From positions 1 to 41,706 of the forward strand of contig JAKFER010000110.1 of assembly GCA_036675565.1 (NCBI GenBank): a stretch of 41,706 nucleotides of DNA, read 5' to 3'. The stretch's first letter is position 1, and every line of letters starts with the position of its first letter. Below, piece by piece: positions 30,857 through 38,440 of this stretch. A model generated the notes under the pieces. The model saw nothing but the letters and a program-made list of their open reading frames with translations, was not told the origin of the DNA and ran no database searches. The position numbers were made by a program, and so were the translations under genes. This DNA is from JACCYQ01 sp036675565 (lineage in GTDB: Bacteria; Bacteroidota; Bacteroidia; Chitinophagales; Chitinophagaceae).

Positions 30857-32923
30857 TTAATAATTGATTAAAGTTTCCAACACTTTTTCTGTTTTTATGG
30901 CATTGGGCAGCATGGCATGCTCCAGGCTTGTATTTAATGGAACAGCAGGTAAGTTCAAGGCACCCAACACTTCAACCGGCGCATCCAGCCATTGAAAACA
31001 TGCTTTTGATATTCTGCCTGCCAGTGCTTCAGCGAAAGAATTATTTTGTTGTTCTTCTGTAAGCACCAGGCATTTTCCATGTTTTTTTACTCTTTCAAAT
31101 ACCAGGTCTTCATCCAAAGGATATAAAGTACGTAAATCAATTACTTCAACTAGACCCGGAAATTTTTGCGCTGCCTTTTTTGCCCAATAAACACCCATCC
31201 CATAAGTGATAACACAACAAGTAGATTCATTATTCATTTTAGCATAGTCAGCATTAAGTACAATATTCCCTTTTCCAAAAGGTAAAAGGTAATCAAATGA
31301 AGGTTCTACCCTTTTTGCATCTTCTGTCCCCGGTACCTTACTCCAATATAACCCCTTATGTTCAAGCATAACAACCGGGTTAGGATCCAGGTATGCAGCC
31401 TTCATCAACCCTTTCATATCTGCAGCATTGGAAGGATAAGCAATTTTAATTCCTTTAATGGATAGCAGCGTAGTTTCAATGCTTCCACTATGATATGGAC
31501 CACCACCCCCATAAGCACCTATAGGTACCCGTATGATAGCACCAACCGGAAATTTTCCCATTGATAAATAACATGATTTTGAAATTTCCGTAACCAGTTG
31601 ATTGAATCCCGGGTAGATGTAATCAGCAAATTGAACTTCCACTATTGGCTTTATGCCAATGGCACTCAATCCAACTGTAGATCCAATAATATAGGCTTCC
31701 TGAATGGCGGTATTAAATACCCGGTGGTCACCAAACTGTTCCGCAAGAGTGGCTGCTTCCCTAAAAACACCGCCCAACCTGCGACCCACATCCTGGCCAT
31801 AAAAAATACAGGCTTCATCATCTTCCATAATTTCTCTTACTGCAAACAAAGCAGCATCCACCATCATGACTTTCTCCCTCCCTTCAGGTTCTCTTTCACC
31901 TTCTTCTTCAGTAGCGGGAGTTGGTACAAAAATATGTTCTGCAACTAAAGAAGGATCTGGTTCTGGAGCAGCCATGGCTTTCTTAAAATCTTCAGCTACA
32001 TGATTTATTACTTTTTCCTCCAGCTGAAATAGTATTTCTTCGTGAATGCCTTTTTCTAACAGCAGTTCCCTGAGTTTAGGCAATGGATCATTCTTTGCAT
32101 GTTTGGCCAGGTCTTCTTCTGTTCTGTAAAATTCTTTTCTAACGCCACTGGTATGGTGATTGAGCAACGGCACTTTAGCATGCACCAACCAGGGGCCACG
32201 GTTCATACGGACATCTTTTATCACCTGCCCCATTACTTTATAACTCTTTTTGAAATCAGTGCCATCCACTTTTATCCTTTCCATGCCTTTAAATCCTTCA
32301 GCATATTCATACGCATCCATCGTCCGGGCTTCTGAACTACTAACGCTTATGCCCCATTGATTATCCTGAACAAGATATATAATGGGTAATTTTTTTAAAA
32401 CAGCAAATTGAAAAGCTTCACTTACCTCCCCTTCTGTTACACTGCCATCGCCCAATGAACAAACAACCAACGGGTTTTCTTCATTGGGACCCTTATCCAG
32501 CATATGAGAATATATAGATTCCAGGTATTGAATACCCTGAGCAACACCGGTAGTTGGAATGGCCTGCATGCCTGTGGCACTGCTCTGGTGAATTATCTTT
32601 GGTTTATTTTGATCTCTTGAATTTGGATGAGAATAATATGAGCGTCCGCCGGTAAATGGATCTTCTGCTTTGGTTAACAACTGTAACATCAATTCATAGG
32701 GCTCGTAACCTAAACCGAGTAACATGCAATCATCCCTGTAATAAGGACTAACAAAATCGCAGTTTAATAACTGAAAAGCAGTAGCCAGTTGAATGGCTTC
32801 GTGACCGCGACTGGTTGAATGAACGTATTTGCAAACCTGGCGATTTGCTTCGTAAATTTCGGCCATCGATTTAGCCGTAAACATAAGCCGGTAAGCAGTT
32901 ACAAATATTTGCTGATCTATCAT
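30857..32923 (-). CDS. 2-oxoacid dehydrogenase E1, fused alpha and beta subunits (copy 2)
   Basis: Second single-chain ThDP-dependent E1, 688 residues. The alpha part has STSRGHEAIQLA (36-47), the ThDP motif GDGSVTEG (158-165) and QDNQWGIS (186-193). A short linker follows with a Glu-rich TEEEGEREPEGRE. The beta part has YGQDVGRRLGGVFREA, VEVQFADYIYPGFNQ, IRVPIGAYGGGG and EVIDLRTLYPLDED. It is shorter than copy 1 and lacks its long linker, and it keeps canonical GDG, so the two are not recent duplicates. Most like branched-chain E1; the partner E2/E3 are not in the window. Its transcript may begin at the weak TTACCTTA upstream. Confidence 0.9.
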   Translation of the reverse strand: MIDQQIFVTAYRLMFTAKSMAEIYEANRQVCKYVHSTSRGHEAIQLATAFQLLNCDFVSPYYRDDCMLLGLGYEPYELMLQLLTKAEDPFTGGRSYYSHPNSRDQNKPKIIHQSSATGMQAIPTTGVAQGIQYLESIYSHMLDKGPNEENPLVVCSLGDGSVTEGEVSEAFQFAVLKKLPIIYLVQDNQWGISVSSSEARTMDAYEYAEGFKGMERIKVDGTDFKKSYKVMGQVIKDVRMNRGPWLVHAKVPLLNHHTSGVRKEFYRTEEDLAKHAKNDPLPKLRELLLEKGIHEEILFQLEEKVINHVAEDFKKAMAAPEPDPSLVAEHIFVPTPATEEEGEREPEGREKVMMVDAALFAVREIMEDDEACIFYGQDVGRRLGGVFREAATLAEQFGDHRVFNTAIQEAYIIGSTVGLSAIGIKPIVEVQFADYIYPGFNQLVTEISKSCYLSMGKFPVGAIIRVPIGAYGGGGPYHSGSIETTLLSIKGIKIAYPSNAADMKGLMKAAYLDPNPVVMLEHKGLYWSKVPGTEDAKRVEPSFDYLLPFGKGNIVLNADYAKMNNESTCCVITYGMGVYWAKKAAQKFPGLVEVIDLRTLYPLDEDLVFERVKKHGKCLVLTEEQQNNSFAEALAGRISKACFQWLDAPVEVLGALNLPAVPLNTSLEHAMLPNAIKTEKVLETLINY

Positions 32924-32973
32924 AGTATTAAAAGAAAATAAGGGCCGTAAAAATAAGGTAAACGGCTGGTGAC

Positions 32974-33006
32974 AAAAAACGAAGCCACCCTGGAAGCAGG
33001 ATGGCT
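32974..33006 (-). terminator. Intrinsic terminator of the FAH-family gene
   Basis: On the minus strand AGCCATCCTG-CTTC-CAGGGTGGCT (one G-T pair) followed by TCG and six Ts. Confidence 0.8.
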
Positions 33007-33026
33007 AAAAGCTTTTGCCTGAAAAA

Positions 33027-33638
33027 TTATTTGATCTCCAGTTTTAGCAAGCTATCATCTTCCATAAATCCTTCAATTTCATCGCCAACAACTAATTCGC
33101 CCACACCAGCTGGCGTACCCGTAAAGACCAGGTCCCCAATGTTGACACTAAAATAATTAGATATGTATGAAACGATATAATCAAAATCAAAATTCATCTC
33201 GCTGGAATTTCCTTGCTGTACAAGTTCTTTGTTTTTATATAACCCAAAGTTGATGTCCTTTTTGTTCTTCAAATCCGGGAAGGCAACCCATTTACCAATG
33301 GCAGCAGAATTATCCCAGGCTTTGGCTTTTTCCCATGGCAGTCCTTTTGACTTCAATTCATCCTGAATATCACGAGCAGTAAAATCAATACCGACTGTTA
33401 CAGCATCATAATACTTACTGGCAAACTTTTCCTGTATGTATTTACCGTTCTTGCATATGCGAAGAACCAACTCGCATTCATAATGCAATTCATTGGTAAA
33501 CTCAGGATAATAAAATGGCGTATGTGGCTGCAGCAGTGCGCTTTTTGGTTTCATAAAAATAACCGGTTCATCAGGTAAATCATTACCTAATTCCTGCGCA
33601 TGTGCTACATAGTTACGGCCAACACAAAAAATCTTCAT
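33027..33638 (-). CDS. Fumarylacetoacetate hydrolase family protein
   Basis: Small single-domain FAH-fold enzyme, 203 residues. FCVGRNYVAHAQELGN at the start and PVIFMKPKSAL are the standard opening. The metal ligands are in HYECELVLRI (E-x-E), and VTVGIDFTARDIQDELKSKG carries the third acid. GDLVFTGTPAGVGEL is the conserved C-terminal loop. Family members hydrolyse C-C bonds of acylpyruvates or decarboxylate oxaloacetate (FAHD1-like). With no catabolic neighbours, an acylpyruvase or oxaloacetate decarboxylase housekeeping role is likely, but this is inference. Confidence 0.93.
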   Translation of the reverse strand: MKIFCVGRNYVAHAQELGNDLPDEPVIFMKPKSALLQPHTPFYYPEFTNELHYECELVLRICKNGKYIQEKFASKYYDAVTVGIDFTARDIQDELKSKGLPWEKAKAWDNSAAIGKWVAFPDLKNKKDINFGLYKNKELVQQGNSSEMNFDFDYIVSYISNYFSVNIGDLVFTGTPAGVGELVVGDEIEGFMEDDSLLKLEIK

Positions 33639-33778
33639 AAATAGGAAGGTTTTAGAGTTAAATACATCGGATGCAAATCACAGGGGCTATCCCATATATT
33701 TAGGTAGCTAACACAATATTGGACTTTAGAAAATAAACTTAGGTTGGAAATGCTAAAATAGGGAATCCCCTCCATTTC

Positions 33779-34354
33779 TCATAGTGAAAATTCCTTATTA
33801 TTTATTTCAGACATGGTAAGCGTGATTCCATTGGTAACAAATGATTCAATAGCTTCCACTGCTTTTTCAATTTTTAATGACGCTAAAGGTTCTTCTTCTT
33901 GTGTCCATTTTCCCAAAACAAAATCAACCTGGCGGCCTTTTGGATAATTGTTGCCAATGCCAAATCGAAGTTTTGGATAATTGACCGAACCCAAAGATTC
34001 CTGTATACTTTTTAAACCATTATGCCCCGCATCACTTCCACCTGGCCGTAGTCTCAACTTGGATAATGGTAATGCAATATCATCAACAACCACTAAAGTA
34101 TTCTCAATGGAGATGTTTTTTTTATCCATCCAGTATTTAACAGCCCGCCCACTCAGGTTCATATAGGTGGTAGGACAAATGCAAATGCATTGCCTACCCT
34201 TCAACTTTACCTCCGCTACGAATGCCAGCCGATCATTTTTAAATGTGCCTCCATGTTTTTGTACAAAGGCATTGACCACATCAAAACCAATATTGTGGCG
34301 GGTGTGAGCATATTCAACACCGATATTTCCCAAACCAATGATCAAAAATTTCAT
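33779..34354 (-). CDS. pth: Peptidyl-tRNA hydrolase
   Basis: Releases tRNA from prematurely dropped peptidyl-tRNA. The 191-residue protein has the family start IIGLGNIGVEYAHTRHNIGF with N10 and catalytic H20, though the usual GNPG is GNIG. Also conserved are CPTTYMNLSGRAV (substrate Asn), VVDDIALPLSKLRLRPGGSD and AGHNGLKSI. It follows L25 and prs on the same strand, a pairing (prs-rplY-pth) found widely in bacteria. The terminator at 34444 lies between L25 and this gene, so it may be partly separate. Confidence 0.97.
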   Translation of the reverse strand: MKFLIIGLGNIGVEYAHTRHNIGFDVVNAFVQKHGGTFKNDRLAFVAEVKLKGRQCICICPTTYMNLSGRAVKYWMDKKNISIENTLVVVDDIALPLSKLRLRPGGSDAGHNGLKSIQESLGSVNYPKLRFGIGNNYPKGRQVDFVLGKWTQEEEPLASLKIEKAVEAIESFVTNGITLTMSEINNKEFSL

Positions 34355-34443
34355 CCTGATAAAATTGCAACATTAAATATCCTAAAAAAGAAAACTGCTT
34401 TGTTAACCTGATGAAATACACAGGTCACATTGTGGATTGCAGA

Positions 34444-34473
34444 TAAAAAAACCCGCATCAACTGATACGGGTT
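34444..34473 (-). terminator. Intrinsic terminator after the L25 gene
   Basis: Minus strand AACCCGTATC-AGTT-GATGCGGGTT (one G-T pair) followed by a run of seven Ts. It sits 19 bases after the L25 stop. Confidence 0.85.
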
Positions 34474-34491
34474 CAAGGTATTTTGAAAAAA

Positions 34492-35079
34492 TTATTTTGC
34501 CGGAGCCTTTTCTGCAGTGGCTTCTTCTTGCTTTAACTGGCGTGTTAACACTACTGATGCAATTGGAATACGCGGAGAGTTTACAATCTCAAAGTGTTCC
34601 TCTTTTACATCCTGCACACGAATATTGCCATTTAATTCAAGATCATCAATGCTTACTTCGATAAACTCTTTCAGGTATTTAGGCAAAGTTTTTACTTTTA
34701 AAGCCTTCATTTTTGTTACCAAACGACCCCCGGCTTTAACACCGACTGATACTCCTGTAAACTTAATAGGAATAGTTGCAATCACTTTTTTGTCTTCAAC
34801 CAATTCCAGCAAATCCACGTGAATCAGTTCATCAGATACTTTATCAAACTGAAGATCTTTTAAAATGCAGCGGTAAGTGCTACCGTCTAAATTAACTTCA
34901 GCGATCTGGAAACTTGGCGTATACACTAAGGTTTTAAATGCGGAAGACGGAGCAAAAAAGCTCAGTTCCTTTGCACCCCCGTAAATTACACCAGGCACGT
35001 TTCCCTGAGAGCGTAATTGGCGGGCGGCTCCTTTGCCAAGTCCGGTCCTCAGTTGTCCTTCGATTGTAATTGTTTTCAT
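34492..35079 (-). CDS. rplY: Ribosomal protein bL25 (Ctc/TL5 form)
   Basis: Binds 5S rRNA in the large ribosomal subunit. At 195 residues it is the long, two-domain Ctc form: an N-terminal L25 domain (ITIEGQLRTGLGKGAARQLR, VPGVIYGG, about 1-90) and a C-terminal TL5-type beta domain (VGVKAGGRLVTKMKALKV, about 90-180), followed by a Lys/Ala/Glu tail. Long forms are stress-related in Bacillus (Ctc). It lies 53 bases after prs. The prs-rplY-pth order is conserved across many phyla and supports the call. Confidence 0.96.
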   Translation of the reverse strand: MKTITIEGQLRTGLGKGAARQLRSQGNVPGVIYGGAKELSFFAPSSAFKTLVYTPSFQIAEVNLDGSTYRCILKDLQFDKVSDELIHVDLLELVEDKKVIATIPIKFTGVSVGVKAGGRLVTKMKALKVKTLPKYLKEFIEVSIDDLELNGNIRVQDVKEEHFEIVNSPRIPIASVVLTRQLKQEEATAEKAPAK

Positions 35080-35132
35080 TGTTGTTTTTTATTTAGTAAA
35101 AGTTCAAATACAGGTATTTAAAACCTGCACAA

Positions 35133-36086
35133 TTATTGTTTATTACGTCTTTGAGAATGAATAAAAAGATTATTAATACTCTTATTTTCATAAGCATTCC
35201 GAATAGCAATGGCAAACAATTCGGCTACAGTCAGCACTTTTATTTTAGGGCTTGTTTTAGCCAATGGAATGGTGTTGCACACAACTAATTCTTCCAAAAC
35301 ACTGTTTTCAATATTTTCATAAGCATTACCACTTAAAACAGGATGCGTGATCATTGCTCTTACACTTCGTGCACCTTTTTCCTTTAACAAGGCTGCACTC
35401 TTGGCCAGGGTACCACCTGTATCGCAGATATCATCAATGATCAAAATATCTTTTCCTACAACATCACCTATTACAACCATGCTGGCAATTTCATTGGCTC
35501 TTTTTCTGTGCTTGTCACAGATCACCATTTCTGCTTCAAAATAACTGGCAATTTCCCTGATGCGATTGGTTGCTCCTACATCGGGGGCGGCAAAGGTAAG
35601 ATTTTCAACTTTAAGTTGCTCAATGTAAGGGATAAAAACAGCTGAACTGTCGAGGTGGTCAACGGGGATGTCAAAATAGCCCTGGATTTGCGGTGCATGA
35701 AGATCCATTGTAATAACCCTGTCGGCGCCGGCGGCTACCAGCATATTGGCAACAAGCTTACTTCCAATAGCAACACGGGGCTTATCCTTCCTGTCCTGGC
35801 GGGCATAACCGTAATATGGGATAACGGCTATAATCTTATAAGCAGATGCTCTGCGTGCTGCATCTATCATTAATAAAAGCTCCATCAGGTTATCTGAGGG
35901 AGAATGTGTGCTTTGAATCAAAAAAACATGCTCGCCACGGATACTTTCCATAAAGACCGGCTGTATTTCACCATCACTAAAACGTTGAATACTAACCCTT
36001 CCTGGCGGTTTTCCGTATTTTCTTGATATCTCTTCGGCCAGCTCCCGGGAGCCTGTGCCGGCAAATATTTTTGCGGTATGTTGCAT
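35133..36086 (-). CDS. prs: Ribose-phosphate pyrophosphokinase
   Basis: Makes PRPP from ribose 5-phosphate and ATP for purine, pyrimidine, histidine and NAD synthesis. The 317-residue protein has KIFAGTGSRELAEEIS at the start, RFSDGEIQPVF, PYYGYARQDRKDKPR (the flexible catalytic loop and ATP site), VITMDLHAPQIQGYFDIPVD with the metal-binding His, and the PRPP-binding loop IIDDICDTGGTL. The C-terminal SPKIKVLTVAELFAIAI is standard. First gene of the prs-rplY-pth set. Confidence 0.98.
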   Translation of the reverse strand: MQHTAKIFAGTGSRELAEEISRKYGKPPGRVSIQRFSDGEIQPVFMESIRGEHVFLIQSTHSPSDNLMELLLMIDAARRASAYKIIAVIPYYGYARQDRKDKPRVAIGSKLVANMLVAAGADRVITMDLHAPQIQGYFDIPVDHLDSSAVFIPYIEQLKVENLTFAAPDVGATNRIREIASYFEAEMVICDKHRKRANEIASMVVIGDVVGKDILIIDDICDTGGTLAKSAALLKEKGARSVRAMITHPVLSGNAYENIENSVLEELVVCNTIPLAKTSPKIKVLTVAELFAIAIRNAYENKSINNLFIHSQRRNKQ

Positions 36087-36103
36087 GGCGGAAAAATGAG
36101 CGG

Positions 36104-36111
36104 CGAAGATA
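36104..36111 (-). promoter_or_regulatory. Possible -7 promoter element of prs
   Basis: Minus strand TATCTTCG, one base from TAnnTTTG, 17 bases before the prs ATG at 36086. Confidence 0.45.
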
Positions 36112-36175
36112 TTAATATCCGCCTATGATTAATCCATCCTGCAAAAATTGTTGTATGAAAGTTGTAGTTTATTTA

Positions 36176-36385
36176 CTAATTAACTGCAACTGCACTGGCC
36201 TGGTAAGGACTTCCAGCTAATTGTTCGGTTTGATTTGTTTCGGTTGAGGCTTCATTGGCTGGTCCATTAATGCTGTAAAAAACAGTTGAACAAATAAAAA
36301 TGGAGAAAAATAAAGCCACAACATACACACCTACAAAGAACAAAATTGGGTGTAAGGCGCCAATGGATGCTTTAGAGGTTTTCAT
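36176..36385 (-). CDS. Small membrane protein, 69 residues
   Basis: Not recognised. After a short charged start (MKTSKASIGALH), one long hydrophobic helix (ILFFVGVYVVALFFSIFICS, about residues 15-34) is followed by a Ser/Thr/Asn/Gln/Ala-rich tail with no charged repeat. The topology is probably a single span with the tail outside. It stands alone on the minus strand between prs and the divergent radC. An inverted repeat lies about 45-75 bases upstream. Function unknown. Confidence 0.6.
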   Translation of the reverse strand: MKTSKASIGALHPILFFVGVYVVALFFSIFICSTVFYSINGPANEASTETNQTEQLAGSPYQASAVAVN

Positions 36386-36428
36386 AAGTTTGATTTTAGG
36401 GTTTTTTAATAGATTTGGATTGGTTTTG

Positions 36429-36459
36429 ATGCAACGGTGAAAATTATCTTACGTTGCAT
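36429..36459. repeat. Inverted repeat between the small membrane gene and radC
   Basis: Perfect 8-base arms ATGCAACG (36429-36436) and CGTTGCAT (36452-36459) with a 15-base spacer. They lie 30 bases before the radC start and 44 bases before the divergent small gene, a position expected of an operator. No T-run follows. Confidence 0.5.
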
Positions 36460-36488
36460 ATCATAAAAATATTAACATAACCAAAACT

Positions 36489-37181
36489 GTGCAAGAGCAG
36501 AAGTACTCAATAAAACAATGGGCAAAAGACGATAGGCCGAGAGAAAAATTACTATCTAAAGGTTCTGCCTCGTTAAGTAATTCTGAATTACTCGCTATTC
36601 TTATCAGTACAGGTAGCCGTGAAAAAAGCGCCATAGAGCTGGCTAAAGACATTCTTAAACTTGGAAAAGACAACCTGAATGAACTGGGTAAATTAACGGT
36701 AAAAGACCTTGTGTCCGTTAAAGGAATTGGAGAAGCCAAAGCCATATCCATTGCTGCTGCATTAGAATTGGGACGCCGCAGACAAGCATCTCTTAATTTA
36801 ACCAAACCTATTATTGCATCCAGCTCAGAAGTGGCGAATTACCTACAAAACTTATTAAAAGACTATCACCACGAAGTTTTTGCTGTGTTGTTTTTAAACC
36901 GGGCTAACAAAATAAATCACTTTGAAATCATCAGCCAGGGAGGAATGACAGGGACAGTAGCCGATCCCCGGGTAATATTAAAAAAGGCTCTGCAGGAAAA
37001 CGCTGTAAGCCTCATTCTTTGTCACAATCACCCATCCGGAAGTTTAAAGCCCAGTCGGGCTGATGAAGAATTGACCAGTAAAATAAAAGCTGCTGCACTA
37101 TTGCTCGATATCAAAGTGCTGGATCATATAATAGTTAGTGAAGACGGCTATTATAGTTTTGCGGATGAAGGAATATTATAG
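36489..37181 (+). CDS. radC: RadC/YeeS-type JAMM-domain protein
   Basis: RadC family protein, 230 residues, starting at a GTG. In-frame sequence upstream meets a stop at 36438-36440 with no ATG, so GTG (MQEQKYSIKQW) is the best start. A helix-hairpin-helix-like domain has VKGIGEAKA (77-85). The C-terminal JAMM metalloprotease-fold domain has the zinc ligands H179 and H181 in HNHPSGSLKPS and D192, plus the Glu in HEVFAVLFL. The RadC name is historical; a role in recombination repair has been questioned. No mobile element is adjacent, so this is the chromosomal type. Divergent from the small membrane gene. Confidence 0.95.
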   Translation: MQEQKYSIKQWAKDDRPREKLLSKGSASLSNSELLAILISTGSREKSAIELAKDILKLGKDNLNELGKLTVKDLVSVKGIGEAKAISIAAALELGRRRQASLNLTKPIIASSSEVANYLQNLLKDYHHEVFAVLFLNRANKINHFEIISQGGMTGTVADPRVILKKALQENAVSLILCHNHPSGSLKPSRADEELTSKIKAAALLLDIKVLDHIIVSEDGYYSFADEGIL

Positions 37182-37188
37182 ACTAAAA

Positions 37189-37887
37189 TTAACGATCAAT
37201 TTTTTTAAGAAAATCAAAAAGTCTTATCAAATCTTTTTCATTGGAAAAACTAACAGGCTGCTCAATTAGGTATTTAGAAACCAAATCCTCATTTTTCTTA
37301 TAAAGCTTTAATATATTTTTTTTGGTTACCGGGTAAAATTTTTGTCGTTCCCCGATAAAATAAAAACTTTCAAGCTTCATGGTTACATCCGCTTTTACTT
37401 TAAGTTTTACATTCTGATAAATTGTATAATTCTCTGTTCCTGCTGAAACAGGAAAATCAAAAGCCCCCAGGTTTTTTTTATCAACCAAAGTTATCAATTG
37501 CTTTTTAGCTAGTTTTTTTGTGTCATAACTGGAAATAACATTTATATATCCATTATCAAAGTAAAATGTATCCTTATCAATCAAAATGTATTTAATAGTT
37601 CGTTCATCAGCTAATGAAAGGGTATCACCATTTTGATCAATAAATTCCATTTCCCCATTTAAAAAATTATAATTGAGCAAAGCATTTCCTTCCCCGCCAT
37701 TTAAGAAAAGAACTGATGCAAATTGAAAGGTTGGATATTTATAAACTTCTGAAAATGGAATAACATCTCCTATTTCCTGTCCAGCTTTTATTTTATAGAC
37801 TTTTTCCTGTGCATAGGAGAAGACTTGCAGAAATATTAAAAAAGGAATTATAGACAGAAACTTCACATTCACTGGTTTAAGGCACAT
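37189..37887 (-). CDS. Secreted protein of unknown function
   Basis: Unrecognised, 232 residues, with a signal peptide (SIIPFLIFLQVFSYAQ, cleaved near residue 27). The mature part is beta-rich. FIDQNGDTLSLADE and FYFDNGYINVIS recall the DKIxFLDGDTLxL patterns of secreted beta-propeller or barrel-like proteins, but no family can be named. The C-terminal 60 residues are Lys-rich and helical (KKNILKLYKKNEDLVSKYL). Stops of this gene and radC are eight bases apart. Distribution and role unknown. Confidence 0.75.
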   Translation of the reverse strand: MCLKPVNVKFLSIIPFLIFLQVFSYAQEKVYKIKAGQEIGDVIPFSEVYKYPTFQFASVLFLNGGEGNALLNYNFLNGEMEFIDQNGDTLSLADERTIKYILIDKDTFYFDNGYINVISSYDTKKLAKKQLITLVDKKNLGAFDFPVSAGTENYTIYQNVKLKVKADVTMKLESFYFIGERQKFYPVTKKNILKLYKKNEDLVSKYLIEQPVSFSNEKDLIRLFDFLKKIDR

Positions 37888-37943
37888 CCTGAAGTTATAA
37901 AAAAATCCTTTTTCAGTTGCAATAAGTCAATGGAATTTGATGC

Positions 37944-38264
37944 TTATGCCTGTGCTGTAGGTCCACCGAAATTGAATGGCAATTGAATTTCTTCAAGATC
38001 CTGGATGGGTCCATTTACTGATTCAAAACGACCTATATTTTCGGTCATGGCCTTCATAAAACGCTTAGCATGCTGTGGAGTAAAAATGATGCGGGACTTA
38101 ACCTTGCTTTTTGGTGTACCCGGCATAACGTTCACAAAGTCTATAACAAATTCTGCATGAGAATGAGTAATGATAGCAAGGTTTGCATAAGTACCCTCTG
38201 CTACTTCTTCAGATATCTCTATATTCAGTTGGTTGGGTTGCTGCGATTGATTATTATCTTCCAT
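37944..38264 (-). CDS. DUF3467 protein
   Basis: Small cytoplasmic protein, 106 residues. The NIEISEEVAEGTYANLAIIT opening, HSHAEFVIDFVNVMPG and SRIIFTPQHAKRFMKAMTEN are the complete DUF3467 signature. The Gln/Asn-rich first twelve residues and Gly/Pro tail are typical low-complexity ends. No biochemical role is established for the family, though its conservation across Bacteroidota and others suggests a basic function. The minus strand reads TTACTTTG (38279-38286) ahead of the start, close to the -7 consensus. It lies 56 bases before the secreted-protein gene on the same strand. Confidence 0.92.
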   Translation of the reverse strand: MEDNNQSQQPNQLNIEISEEVAEGTYANLAIITHSHAEFVIDFVNVMPGTPKSKVKSRIIFTPQHAKRFMKAMTENIGRFESVNGPIQDLEEIQLPFNFGGPTAQA

Positions 38265-38392
38265 GAATTAATTTTTGGCAAAGTAAGGGAATTATTTCAG
38301 CAAAACATTCTGGCCTTCTTTGCTATAATAAATCGACTCATAATAGAATTTTTCTGGTATAACTCCAATACTTATTTACAACAGAAATAATA

Positions 38393-38420
38393 AAAGAGGT
38401 TATCTTTTGATAACCTCTTT
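38393..38420 (-). terminator. Terminator of the SusC/SusD unit
   Basis: Perfect 12-base stem AAAGAGGTTATC / GATAACCTCTTT with a four-base loop, 21 bases after the SusD stop. The minus-strand flank is TTTTATTATTTC rather than a pure T-run. Confidence 0.7.
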
Positions 38421-38440
38421 CAATTTTAATATATCGAAAA

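Noticed and set aside
35105..35135. CAGGT...ACCTG hairpin between prs and rplY as a terminator
   Set aside because: Short stem without a T-run on the coding strand, and the two genes are normally co-transcribed.
36461..36805. Minus-strand 114-residue frame over radC
   Set aside because: Shadow of the RadC N-terminal coding region; radC has complete motifs.
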